A stretch of DNA of 64,000 nucleotides from Alphaproteobacteria bacterium (GCA_017983635.1 JAGOBA010000017.1:20124-84123); one strand, 5' to 3'. Counted from the stretch's first letter, positions 38,462-46,191 are shown. Notes: a model not told the origin generated them from the sequence alone. Made by a program: numbers and translations.

Positions 38462-38602
38462 CGGTACTAATTCGGGGACATGTGTGGACGGCCCCCTGTT
38501 GGCAAGATGTTTTTTGGCGATTGCGACGAATTCGGTAGGTGCGGACAGCGCGAGATCTTGCAAAGTTTGTGGCCGACAACATTGCACCCCGACGCAAACA
38601 CG

Positions 38603-38677
38603 CGGAATTCGGGGACACACGACAAACTCTTAGTTGAGTCCGGAGATTTGAATCCGAGACACACGACAAACTCTTAG
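38603..38677. repeat. Direct repeats with motif gacacacgacaaactcttag
   Basis: Exact 20-base direct repeats at 38614-38633 and 38658-38677. The first is preceded by ggaattcgggg, and related sequence recurs at 38468 and, inverted, at 37862-37900. A degenerate mobile-element or REP-like family. Confidence 0.7.
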
Positions 38678-38728
38678 GATGCTCCGCTGCGGCTCCTCAC
38701 CCGCCATGACGCCCATCGAGGCCGGCGC

Positions 38729-39241
38729 CTACTTCGCCACCTCAATCTTCCCGCTAATCTCGCCGTCACCAAACGCGTTGGTGTGAATGTTGAACACGAC
38801 CGCGCCGCTTCTCATCGCATTCACGAAGTCGTCGAACGAGATCGTCGACGATACGATCTTCGCGCCCTCGGCATACGCATAGCCCGTGCGCTTGTACGTG
38901 AACCCGCCGCCCGCCGCCTGATACTCCGGCCCCATCGGGAACGGCAGCAGCAACGACACGTCGCCGTTCGTAGCATAGATGTGCAGATGCATAGGCCCAA
39001 CCGGCGCATGCGCGAGATGCGTCGCAAAATCCGAAGGCGCGATCCCGTTCACCGTGGCTGAAACGTCAACGGTCTGCGTATCCCCGTGCACGACGATCCT
39101 CGCCTCACCCGTCGCCTTCGAACCCGTGTTCGTCGGCTCCTTGTCGCCGCGCAGCGTCGCCGTAAACTTTAGGTCGCCCGCGATCGCGGGTGCCGCCAAA
39201 ACCAAGGCGGCGGCGGCCAAAATGATCTTAGAAAAACGCAT
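38729..39241 (-). CDS. CHRD-domain secreted protein
   Basis: 170 aa from ATG 39241. Signal peptide MRFSKIILAAAALVLAAPAIA. The mature part matches the CHRD domain: FTATLRGDKEPTNTGSKATG, a central MHLHIY, and VVFNIHTNAFGDGEISGKIE. CHRD proteins are secreted beta-sandwich proteins of unclear bacterial role. Confidence 0.88.
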   Translation of the reverse strand: MRFSKIILAAAALVLAAPAIAGDLKFTATLRGDKEPTNTGSKATGEARIVVHGDTQTVDVSATVNGIAPSDFATHLAHAPVGPMHLHIYATNGDVSLLLPFPMGPEYQAAGGGFTYKRTGYAYAEGAKIVSSTISFDDFVNAMRSGAVVFNIHTNAFGDGEISGKIEVAK

Positions 39242-39380
39242 CTCACTCCCCTCGACAAAGCGGGCAACTCCTCGCGTTCCTGCACGGGCTTGGCCAATCA
39301 CAATCCCTTAAGGGTGCAACTGCTCTCGCCGCCTTCCGGTCCTTGCCAAAGAACCCATAGCGGCGCCCGCCCACGTTGCG

Positions 39381-39758
39381 CTAGGTGCGCATGTAGCGGG
39401 CGACAAGCGCGGCCTCGGACATAAGCGCGCTCGCTTCCGCCACTCTCCCATGTTGCTCAAGGACACGCGCAGCAGCTGCGCGCTCCTCGCGTTCGGTTTT
39501 GAGGACCGCTTCGACGTCGTCGGCCGTCAGCACCTTGCGCGCAACCTCGACCGCCCTATCGCCGAACGCATGCTCGACGTAAGGCGTGTGACCGGGAGCC
39601 ACGGGATGCGCCTCCGCATTGTCGAGGGCGGCGAGCAGCGTACGCAACACGCGCGCCTCGTTCATTTGCTTGGCACTCATCGCGGTCCGAATGTCCGCGC
39701 GAATGCGTACCTTGATCGCATCGATCGGGTGCGCGGGTAGATCAGGTGTCACGCTCAC
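39381..39758 (-). CDS. GatB/YqeY domain-containing protein
   Basis: 125 aa from GTG 39758. All-helical YqeY-like sequence: NEARVLRTLLAALDNAEA and TADDVEAVLKTEREERAAAA. This domain resembles the tRNA-binding tail of GatB; a role in tRNA or amidotransferase biology is presumed. Start overlaps the acyl-CoA dehydrogenase stop (GTGA), so coupled. Confidence 0.82.
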   Translation of the reverse strand: MSVTPDLPAHPIDAIKVRIRADIRTAMSAKQMNEARVLRTLLAALDNAEAHPVAPGHTPYVEHAFGDRAVEVARKVLTADDVEAVLKTEREERAAAARVLEQHGRVAEASALMSEAALVARYMRT

Positions 39759-41026
39759 TCCGCCTTCTTATTCTTCCCCAAGAACCCGTAGAGATGCCCG
39801 GCCACATTGCGCATCTGGATCTGCTCCGACCCTTCCGTGATGCGATAGCGGCGGTGGTGGCGATAGATGTGTTCGAACGGCTTATGCCGCGAATAGCCCA
39901 TGCCGCCATGCACCTGCATCGCCCAGTCCGCCGCCTCGCAGCAGAACCGGTTAGCCCAGTAATTGCACATCGACACTTTGTCCGAGAGATAGACCTGAAT
40001 CTCCGGCCCCGTCATCTGATCCATTTCCCACGCGGTCTTTTGGATCAAGAGGCGCAGCATCTCCGCCTGCGTCATCAACTCGACGGTTGGGAACTGAATC
40101 GCCTGGTTCGCCGCCAATGGCTTGCCGAACGGCTTGCGCGCCTTCGCATAGTCGACCGACTCGTTCAAACAATAGACGCCCGCGCCCAGCGACGACGCCG
40201 CCTGACGAATCCGGTTCTCGTGCACGAAGTGCCGCGCCAGCACGAGCCCGTTGTCGACCGGGCCGAACACCGCATCGTCCGGCACATAAACGTTCTTGAA
40301 CGTCACATGCGCGTGGTCCGTCGGCATGTTGAACGTCCAGTAATAGAACTCGATCTTCACGCCCTCGGCCTTCATCGGGACGAGGAAGCACGTGATCCCG
40401 CGCGCATCGCCGTCGTTCCCGCTCGTGCGCGCGAACACCATGTCGTGGCTCGCCGTATGCACGCCCGTGTTCCAAAATTTCTCGCCCGTGATGCGCCAGC
40501 CGTTCCCCTCGCGAACCGCGCGCGTCTCCATCCACGTCGCGTCGGAACCATGCTTCGGCTCGGTAAGCCCGAATGCCGGCCGGTGCGTGCCTGCTAGCAT
40601 GCCGTTGACGAACTCCTCCTTCTGCTTCGGCGTGCCGAAATCGCGGAACATCAGAACCTGCGGGAAGTTGCCCACGATCGACGCTTCGTTCTGCAGATCG
40701 TTGTGCAGCCCCAGACCCTTCGCCGCCAGATGCTCGCGAATGATCGCCATCGAAAGGTTGCCGATGTTCCGCCCGCCATATTCCTTCGGCAACGCCAGGC
40801 GCAGGAACCCCGCCTTGTCTGCCCGCCGGCGCATCTCCCGCAAGAGCGCTTCCCATTCCTTGCGCGGCAATCCGTCATTGTCCCAATCCGTGCGCGCATG
40901 CTCGCGCCGGTGGTCGAAGAAGCGGATGTTGTCGTCCTGGTTCTCAAGCGGCTTGATTTCGCGCTCGATGAAGGCATCGAGTTGACCAAGCAGCTCTTTT
41001 GTCTCCTGCGGAATGCGAAAATCCAT
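39755..41026 (-). CDS. Acyl-CoA dehydrogenase
   Basis: 423 aa from ATG 41026, with GAGGAG upstream. Flavoprotein with N-terminal helical, beta and C-terminal helical domains; RMPALGLTEP-type motif is FGLTEPKHGSDATWM, and WKITGEKFW-like WRITGEKFWNTG follows. Catalytic-base region in the C-terminal domain (MQVHGGMGYSRHKPFEHIYR). Oxidises an acyl-CoA to the enoyl form. Chain-length specificity unknown. Confidence 0.92.
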   Translation of the reverse strand: MDFRIPQETKELLGQLDAFIEREIKPLENQDDNIRFFDHRREHARTDWDNDGLPRKEWEALLREMRRRADKAGFLRLALPKEYGGRNIGNLSMAIIREHLAAKGLGLHNDLQNEASIVGNFPQVLMFRDFGTPKQKEEFVNGMLAGTHRPAFGLTEPKHGSDATWMETRAVREGNGWRITGEKFWNTGVHTASHDMVFARTSGNDGDARGITCFLVPMKAEGVKIEFYYWTFNMPTDHAHVTFKNVYVPDDAVFGPVDNGLVLARHFVHENRIRQAASSLGAGVYCLNESVDYAKARKPFGKPLAANQAIQFPTVELMTQAEMLRLLIQKTAWEMDQMTGPEIQVYLSDKVSMCNYWANRFCCEAADWAMQVHGGMGYSRHKPFEHIYRHHRRYRITEGSEQIQMRNVAGHLYGFLGKNKKAE

Positions 41027-41123
41027 GGGTGTCTCCTCAATGTTCTGATGAGAGACCTTAGCGCTGCCCTGCGGGGGAAACAAATGGCGCTGGAAATGAA
41101 GTTCGCCGTGATACGTTCCCGTC

Positions 41124-41684
41124 ATGCCCATCGCGACCGCCATTGCCGACTTGACGCAAGCCGAAGTGTTCCCGCTGATCCGCAGCGGGGGATTGTTTCT
41201 GATTGTGGCGGGCATTTCGATCGTCCTCGGAGCATTTTTCTTTCGCGTGCGCTATCCGATCTTCGGCGTAGGCGCGGCCGTTGCAGGCGGTCTGACGGTA
41301 GTCTATGCCATGCCGCTCGCCGCGCCCTACGGTGCGCCCAGCTTGGTCCAGATCGCCTCGCTGGGCATCGCGGTCGCACTCGAAATGATCCTGCTCGTGC
41401 GCATTCTGCGAGTGCGCCGCTCTGCCGACGATCGAGAGATGATGCTCTCGATTCTGACGATCGTGGGCGCTCACTTCGTCCTCATGTCGCCGGCCTTTGG
41501 GCCACTGATGATGGTGCTGGCCGGCGCGTCGGTGCTGAACGTGTTCCTCGCGTTGGTCATGCGCACTTACCCGAGCCCGCTCGTGTGGGCCGTCGACGGC
41601 GCCCTAAAGGGGGGCGTCGGCGTGCTAATGTTCTACGGCCACCAAATCCCCTGCACGATGTGTCTGAGTTGGAGCGTGCCGTAG
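41124..41684 (+). CDS. Hypothetical membrane protein
   Basis: 186 aa with about six hydrophobic segments (residues roughly 22-42, 46-66, 72-92, 105-125, 130-150 and 158-176). I do not recognise a family. Ends with a Cys pair (PCTMCLSW). Divergent from the acyl-CoA dehydrogenase with about 100 bases between starts. Confidence 0.7.
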   Translation: MPIATAIADLTQAEVFPLIRSGGLFLIVAGISIVLGAFFFRVRYPIFGVGAAVAGGLTVVYAMPLAAPYGAPSLVQIASLGIAVALEMILLVRILRVRRSADDREMMLSILTIVGAHFVLMSPAFGPLMMVLAGASVLNVFLALVMRTYPSPLVWAVDGALKGGVGVLMFYGHQIPCTMCLSWSVP

Positions 41685-41740
41685 CGCCTCGCTGCGCGCG
41701 CATTGACAACACGCGAACTGCACGCCAACTGACTGCCGTC

Positions 41741-42178
41741 ATGAAACCAGAACCCTTCCGCCTCATCCGCGCCAGCTACCCGTACTTCCGCAGGGTCATC
41801 GCCCGCTTTTCCGACATGGATGCGGAAGGGCACCTCAATAACGTCGCGCTCGCCTCGTTCTACGAAGATGCCCGCGTGTCGTTCCTACGAGACCTTGCCG
41901 GCGAAGAGCGCGGCAACGCGTTCCGCTTTGTGATCGCCAGCATCAGGATCAGCTACCTTGCCGAAGCGCACTATCCCGGCGACTACGATGTGGCCCTGGG
42001 CGTCACGCGCTTCGGCAACTCATCGTTCGACATCGGCTGTGGTCTCTTCATCGGCGCCACCTGCGTCGGTGTTTGTGACACGACGCAGGTGACGATCGGC
42101 GAAACGGGCCCGATAACCATCCCACCCGTACTTCGCGTCGCACTTGAGAAAAAACCACTCGCGCGCCGCTTGACTTGA
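41741..42178 (+). CDS. 4HBT-type acyl-CoA thioesterase
   Basis: 145-aa hot-dog-fold protein. N-terminal ARFSDMDAEGHLNNVALASFYEDAR matches 4-hydroxybenzoyl-CoA thioesterase type enzymes (here given as DMDAEGHLNN and YEDAR). Hydrolyses an acyl-CoA thioester. Lies upstream of the RNA-rich region. Confidence 0.85.
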   Translation: MKPEPFRLIRASYPYFRRVIARFSDMDAEGHLNNVALASFYEDARVSFLRDLAGEERGNAFRFVIASIRISYLAEAHYPGDYDVALGVTRFGNSSFDIGCGLFIGATCVGVCDTTQVTIGETGPITIPPVLRVALEKKPLARRLT

Positions 42179-42252
42179 AGAATCGACAAGCGTAGAAGCC
42201 GCGTCCCTTAGCGCGAGGTTTGCCCGCGCACCACGAGAAACTTGAGCGACGC

Positions 42253-42348
42253 ATGTACGGAAGATCGAAAAATCGACTGAGCGCCTTTGACCTTGGCCGC
42301 CAAGCGCCAAGCGTCTGCGCGCGCGCCGCTCTCGGAGGGGCCTTCTGA
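42253..42348 (+). CDS. Possible leader peptide before terminator
   Basis: 31-codon ORF (MYGRSKNRLSAFDLGRQAPS ...) ending 29 bases before the left arm of a strong terminator. Its 3' end overlaps ctcggagggg, which can pair with the terminator's left arm. The layout is that of a transcription attenuator, but no strong start signal or codon bias proves translation. Confidence 0.35.
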   Translation: MYGRSKNRLSAFDLGRQAPSVCARAALGGAF

Positions 42349-42376
42349 CGGAAGGCTGTCCGGTCCTCGACTTTGG

Positions 42377-42411
42377 ACCCCTCCCGAGCGCGAGCTTCGG
42401 AGGGGTTTTTC
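42377..42411 (+). terminator. Rho-independent terminator upstream of Y RNA cluster
   Basis: Stem cccctcc (42378-42384) with ggagggg (42399-42405) plus closing A-T, followed by tttttctttg. Upstream ctcggagggg (42331-42340) is an alternative partner for the left arm, so two exclusive structures are possible. Confidence 0.8.
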
Positions 42412-42631
42412 TTTGCCCTTCCGCTGAATTGAAGGGCTGCCGCAGGCGGCCAGGGAGACCCGGATCCCAAAGCGCGGGGCCTGCCGGAGGGAACGGGCGA
42501 GGAGACTCGCGTCCGCCGATGGCAGAGTGAGCAATATCGGCTCACTTGGCGGCGCGCGATCATCTGAGCGCCGCGACAAGTGCATTAGTTCGTATACAGA
42601 GAATGTGGCGGCCGTTTGCGCCGCCGCTAAG
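42412..42631. other. Region between terminator and first Y RNA-like copy
   Basis: 220 bases, no gene. Several hairpins: gcccttc/gaagggc at about 42417-42439, gtgagc/gctcac at about 42527-42545, and ggcggc/gccgcc at 42607-42625. Possibly part of a longer non-coding transcript that includes the Y RNA copies. Confidence 0.4.
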
Positions 42632-42716
42632 TTCCAAGCGGTGAAGACCCCGGATACTTCGTTGGAAACCGAGCTCCACCATGTGGGGCTATCCGAGTTC
42701 GACCGTTCCCTTGGAA
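42632..42716 (+). ncRNA. Y RNA-like RNA, minimal variant (copy A)
   Basis: 85 nt. Ends pair as P1 ttccaag (42632-42638) with cttggaa (42710-42716). Inside are the conserved strand CGGTGAAGA ... GGATACTTCG and trailer TCGACCGTTCCC, shared with copies B, C and D. P3 is cggat (42651-42655) with atccg (42691-42695); P2 has one mismatch. The interior is only one hairpin (about 42672-42690) and lacks the tRNA mimic. Assigned as a Y RNA by the shared terminal helices and nearness to rsr. Confidence 0.65.
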
Positions 42717-42725
42717 GCCCTGAGT

Positions 42726-42941
42726 CAACGGAGGTGAAGAGATCGGATACTTCGTCAACGTCGAAAGCGGGACCGCCCGTCCCGCAGGATCGCAGAACCA
42801 GAGCTTGGCCTCCTTAGCGAGGTGACTTCGAGTCCGGCATTGTCCGCAAGCATCCAAGCGAGCCTTCGGCCTACGATCCGCCTGAACCTACGTCTACGGA
42901 CGATCAGCGGTGCGACATCCGCTCTCGAACGTTCCCCGTTG
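42726..42941 (+). ncRNA. Y RNA-like RNA, long variant (copy B)
   Basis: 216 nt. P1 caacgg (42726-42731) pairs with ccgttg (42936-42941); P2 gaga (42739-42742) with tctc (42923-42926); P3 cggat (42744-42748) with atccg (42917-42921). Leader AGGTGAAGA...GGATACTTCG and trailer TCTCGAACGTTCCCC match the other copies. The interior (about 42755-42916) has several hairpins, e.g. gcggga/tcccgc at 42767-42785, but no clear T-arm or D-arm. A new interior module on a Y RNA scaffold is the best reading. Confidence 0.6.
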
Positions 42942-42973
42942 TCCAATGTTGAATGACCTACTTTGCATGAAAA

Positions 42974-43117
42974 GGCTGGTGGTGAAGAGATCTGTTACTT
43001 CGCTAGTCCGAGGGTGGCGGGGTTCGAATCCCCGCGGTCAGGCGCAAGCCTGGCCTAGCTCAGTGGCAGAGCATCGGAAGCCCGAAAGGGCAGTGCAGTC
43101 TCGCCTGTTCCCCAGCC
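42974..43117 (+). ncRNA. yrlA: Y RNA of YrlA type (copy C)
   Basis: 144 nt. P1 ggctgg (42974-42979)/ccagcc (43112-43117), P2 gaga (42987-42990)/tctc (43099-43102), P3 ctgt/gcag. Interior is the tRNA-mimic module: T-arm with loop ttcgaat (43018-43034), acceptor-like stem ggtcaggc/gcctggcc closed by a GCAA tetraloop (43036-43055), D-arm gctc/gagc (43058-43072), then a GAAA-capped hairpin (43080-43091). This order, T-arm then acceptor then D-arm, is the arrangement of bacterial YrlA RNAs. Lies upstream of amtB. Confidence 0.8.
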
Positions 43118-43235
43118 CCGCGTCGCAATCCGCGCGAACCCACAAATACCAATCCGGTAGATGTGGACATACGCGCCGGTCCCACAGTAGGAAATTGGCT
43201 CCGCCACTAACCGCTGTTTTCCTGGAGTTCCTGCC

Positions 43236-44483
43236 ATGACCGAGAGCGCCTTCAACGCTGCCGATACCGCGTGGATGATTGCAGCGACGGCGCTCGTCCT
43301 CATGATGACCTTGCCGGGATTGGCGCTGTTCTACGCCGGCATGGTCCGGCGCAAGAACGTACTCGCAACCATGGCGCAGTCGGCGGCGGCAACCGCGCTG
43401 GTCTCGATCCTCTGGGTCGTCGCGGGCTACTCGCTCGCCTTCGTCGGCGGCGGAAGCGTCATCGGCACACTTGATCGATTCTTACTCCTGGGAATGGGGA
43501 TGGAGAGCGCAAACCCGCTCGCGACCAACCTCCCGGAGGCGTTGTTCATGATTTATCAGATGACGTTCGCCGTCATCACCGTAGCACTCGTTGCCGGCAG
43601 CGTGGCCGAGCGCCTTCGCTTCGATGCGTTTCTCGCGTTTTGCATTCTTTGGCTCATGATCGTCTACGTGCCGATCGCGCATTGGGTGTGGGGTGGAGGG
43701 TTCCTCGGAACCATGGGCGTCCTCGATTTCGCCGGCGGCACCGTCGTGCACATCAATGCAGGCGTCGCCGGTCTCGTCGCCGCCTATTTCCTCGGCCCCC
43801 GCCTCGGTTTCGGCAAGGAGAACCTAGCCCCCTTCGACCTCTCGCTCGCCGTCATCGGCACGGGTCTCCTTTGGGTCGGCTGGTTCGGCTTCAACGGCGG
43901 CTCCGCTTTGAGCGCCGGCCCGCGCGCCGTCTACGCGATCGTCGCGACCCACCTCGCCGCCTGCGCCGGCGCGCTCGTGTGGATGGGCCTCGAATGGTAT
44001 GAGCGCAAGAAACCCTCTGTGCTCGGCATCATCTCCGGCGCCGTGGCAGGATTGGGCACGATCACGCCCGCGTCGGGCTACATTCTGCCCTGGCACGGCA
44101 TCGTCATCGGTCTGATCGCCGGGGCGGTCTGCTATTGGGCCTGCACGAAGCTGAAGCAGCGGATGAAGTACGACGACACACTCGACGTCTTTGGCGTCCA
44201 CGGCGTCGGCGGGATCCTAGGGACCCTACTCGCCGGTGTCTTCGCAACCGGCGCAGTCAGCGCCACGGCAGCCGCACCGGAAGGCTTGCGCGGCCTGATC
44301 GACGGCAACCCCGCCCAACTCGGCATCCAAGCCGTCGGCGTCGTCGTGACGATCGCCTGGTGCGCTGCCGGAACCTGGGGCATCCTGGCCGCCATCAAAG
44401 CCTTCATCGGTTTGCGCGTAGACACAGACCAAGAACGCGAAGGCCAAGACCTCGCCCTCCACGGCGAGAGCTTGCATCAGTAG
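43236..44483 (+). CDS. amtB: Ammonium transporter
   Basis: 415 aa, eleven membrane helices. The substrate channel His pair is present in FAGGTVVHINAGVAGLVA and DVFGVHGVGGILGTLLAG. N-terminus lacks the long signal peptide of E. coli AmtB. No glnK/PII gene lies beside it in this window, which is unusual since the two are generally paired. Copies C and D of the Y RNA flank it. Confidence 0.95.
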   Translation: MTESAFNAADTAWMIAATALVLMMTLPGLALFYAGMVRRKNVLATMAQSAAATALVSILWVVAGYSLAFVGGGSVIGTLDRFLLLGMGMESANPLATNLPEALFMIYQMTFAVITVALVAGSVAERLRFDAFLAFCILWLMIVYVPIAHWVWGGGFLGTMGVLDFAGGTVVHINAGVAGLVAAYFLGPRLGFGKENLAPFDLSLAVIGTGLLWVGWFGFNGGSALSAGPRAVYAIVATHLAACAGALVWMGLEWYERKKPSVLGIISGAVAGLGTITPASGYILPWHGIVIGLIAGAVCYWACTKLKQRMKYDDTLDVFGVHGVGGILGTLLAGVFATGAVSATAAAPEGLRGLIDGNPAQLGIQAVGVVVTIAWCAAGTWGILAAIKAFIGLRVDTDQEREGQDLALHGESLHQ

Positions 44484-44501
44484 ACTAAGAGAAATCCTCA
44501 C

Positions 44502-44554
44502 GCGAAGTCGCGAAGATCGCGAAGTCACTTCTTCACGTGCCTTCGCGGCTTCGC
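44502..44554. terminator. Large hairpin after amtB
   Basis: Arms gcgaagtcgcgaag (44502-44515) and cttcgcggcttcgc (44541-44554) are 14-base inverted repeats with one G-T pair, followed by a T-rich stretch (tttctttcg). Likely terminator or mRNA-stabilising hairpin between amtB and Y RNA copy D. Confidence 0.6.
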
Positions 44555-44574
44555 ATGAGATTTCTTTCGTCCGT

Positions 44575-44729
44575 CCGGCGGTGGTGAAGACATCTGTTAC
44601 TTCGCCTTTTACGCGGCTGGTCGCGGGTTCGATCCCCGCCGGGTGCTCCATATTTTGTGCACCCGTAGCTCAGTGGCAGAGCAGCGCCGGGGGGAACCCC
44701 GGATAGCAGTGTCGCCTGTTCCCCGCCGG
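44575..44729 (+). ncRNA. yrlA: Y RNA of YrlA type (copy D), directly upstream of rsr
   Basis: 155 nt. P1 ccggcgg (44575-44581)/ccgccgg (44723-44729), P2 gaca (44589-44592)/tgtc (44710-44713), P3 ctgtta (44594-44599)/tagcag (44704-44709). tRNA-mimic interior: T-arm with loop ttcgatc (44623-44639), acceptor cgggtgc (44640-44646) pairing with gcacccg (44659-44665), with tcca after the 3' arm, D-arm gctc/gagc (44668-44682), then hairpin ccgggg/ccccgg with a GGAA loop (44687-44702). P1 is followed by TTTTTT. Placement next to a Ro60 gene and RtcB agrees with the Y RNA assignment. Confidence 0.85.
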
Positions 44730-44764
44730 AATTTTTTCAACCTCAACCAAAGGAGCGCGCCGTC

Positions 44765-46096
44765 ATGGCCAAACTCAATATCTTTAAGCGCTTCAAGAAA
44801 GCGCGCACGCATGAAGGCGCGCCGGCGCGAACGTTTGGCCCCGACGCGCAGCTTCGCCGTTCGATCATGAACTGCATGCTCTGGGAGGATCAGTTCTACG
44901 AAGACGGCGAGGCGATCGCCGACCGCATCCAAGCGCTCGTCCCGAAAGTGGCGCCGGAAACGGTGGCTGAAATCGCGATCGACGCGCGCGAACGGCAGAA
45001 GCTGCGCCACGCGCCGCTTCTCCTTGTGCGCGCCATGGCGGCAAGCGAGCAGCACCGTCCGCTCGTGGCGGCAACGCTCGCCCGCGTCATTCAGCGCCCG
45101 GACGAAATGACGGAGTTCTTGGCACTCTATTGGTCCGACGTCATCGGCCCGATGCAGCAGCGCAAGAAACGTCCGGTCCCGGCACAGGTGAAGAAGGGTC
45201 TGGCCAAAGCGTTCGAGAAATTCGACGCCTATCAGCTCGCGAAATACGACCGTGACGGACCGGTACGTCTGCGCGACGTACTGTTCTTGACCCACGCCAA
45301 GCCCGCAACCGCGGATCAGGCAAAGGTCTGGAAGCAGCTCGTCGACGGTACGCTGCCCTCGCCCGACACGTGGGAGGTGCAGCTCTCGTCCGGCGCGGCC
45401 AAGAAGGAGACGTTTGAACGCCTGATCGCCGAGAAGAAGCTCGGCGCGCTGGCGCTCTTGCGCAACCTTCGCGGCATGCTGACGGCGGGTGTGGCGAAGA
45501 AGGCGATTGCAACCGCGCTTGATGCCATGCGCACCGACCGCGTGCTGCCGTATCGCTTCATCGCGGCCGCGCGCTATGCCCCGGACTTCGAACCGGAACT
45601 CGAGAAAGCGATGTTCCGTTCCCTCGAAGGCCACGCCAAGCTCGAGGGCACGACGCGGATCCTCGTCGACGTTTCGGGCTCGATGGACGCAGCCATGTCG
45701 GCGCGTTCGGAGATGCTCCGCGTCGACGCCGCCTGCGGCCTTGCCGTTCTCGCCCGCGAGATCTGCGAGGACGTCGAAGTCTTCACGTTCTCCAACGACG
45801 TGAAGAAGGTGCCGCCCCGCCGCGGCTTCGCTCTGCGCGACGCGATCATGCAAAGCCAGCCGCACCAGAGCACCTATTTGGGCCGCGCCGTGGCCGAGGT
45901 TGATCAAAAAGGCACACGGCTGATCGTCATCACCGACGAACAATCGCACGATGCAGTACCCGCGCCAAAAGGAGAAGGCACCATGATCAACGTCGCCTCC
46001 TACCGCAACGGCGTGGGCACCGGCGACTGGACCCGCGTCGACGGCTTCTCCGAAAGCGTGATCGACTGGATCATCGCGTTGGAGAACGCTGAATAA
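44765..46096 (+). CDS. rsr: TROVE domain protein, Ro60 orthologue (Rsr)
   Basis: 443 aa, AAGGAG 9 bases before ATG. The TROVE (HEAT-repeat ring) domain covers about residues 25-285, e.g. KKRPVPAQVKKGLAKAFEKF, AYQLAKYDRDGPVRLRDVLF and FERLIAEKKLGALALLRNLR. A VWA domain follows (about 297-443) with the MIDAS motif DVSGS at 302-306. Ro60 binds misfolded RNA ends in its central cavity and Y RNAs on its outer surface. Copy D of the Y RNA lies 35 bases upstream and rtcB follows, the classic rsr-yrl-rtcB arrangement. Confidence 0.93.
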   Translation: MAKLNIFKRFKKARTHEGAPARTFGPDAQLRRSIMNCMLWEDQFYEDGEAIADRIQALVPKVAPETVAEIAIDARERQKLRHAPLLLVRAMAASEQHRPLVAATLARVIQRPDEMTEFLALYWSDVIGPMQQRKKRPVPAQVKKGLAKAFEKFDAYQLAKYDRDGPVRLRDVLFLTHAKPATADQAKVWKQLVDGTLPSPDTWEVQLSSGAAKKETFERLIAEKKLGALALLRNLRGMLTAGVAKKAIATALDAMRTDRVLPYRFIAAARYAPDFEPELEKAMFRSLEGHAKLEGTTRILVDVSGSMDAAMSARSEMLRVDAACGLAVLAREICEDVEVFTFSNDVKKVPPRRGFALRDAIMQSQPHQSTYLGRAVAEVDQKGTRLIVITDEQSHDAVPAPKGEGTMINVASYRNGVGTGDWTRVDGFSESVIDWIIALENAE

Positions 46097-46098
46097 CA

Positions 46099-46133
46099 GT
46101 TGCCCTTCTCCCACGTTGTGGGAGAAGGGCAAC
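46099..46133. repeat. 16-bp perfect inverted repeat between rsr and rtcB
   Basis: Arms 46099-46114 and 46118-46133 are perfect complements with a 3-base loop, forming a very stable hairpin just after the rsr stop. No T tract follows. May separate expression of rsr and rtcB or stabilise the upstream mRNA. Confidence 0.75.
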
Positions 46134-46191
46134 AACAACTCTACAATTCTGATAGAAGGAGCGAGCACGAACAGGCGCCCGCTGAACACAC

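Noticed and set aside
42048..42563. 171-aa and 125-aa minus-strand frames over the thioesterase end and the terminator
   Set aside because: They run across a terminator and RNA structures and encode Arg/Ser-rich sequence without features.
42601..43130. Permuted two-piece tmRNA or group I intron
   Set aside because: No tag-peptide frame, no group I core sequences, and the D-arm is a full tRNA-type D-arm unlike that of tmRNA.
44603..44685. Circularly permuted, spliced tRNA-Lys(UUU) gene
   Set aside because: The rearranged cloverleaf is good, but bacteria lack the splicing endonuclease for such genes, the related copy at 42974 lacks a CCA end and a proper anticodon arm, and the neighbouring rsr and rtcB explain the element as a YrlA-type Y RNA.
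44609..46189. 526-aa minus-strand frame opposite rsr
   Set aside because: Antisense shadow; the TROVE/VWA protein on the plus strand is unmistakable.
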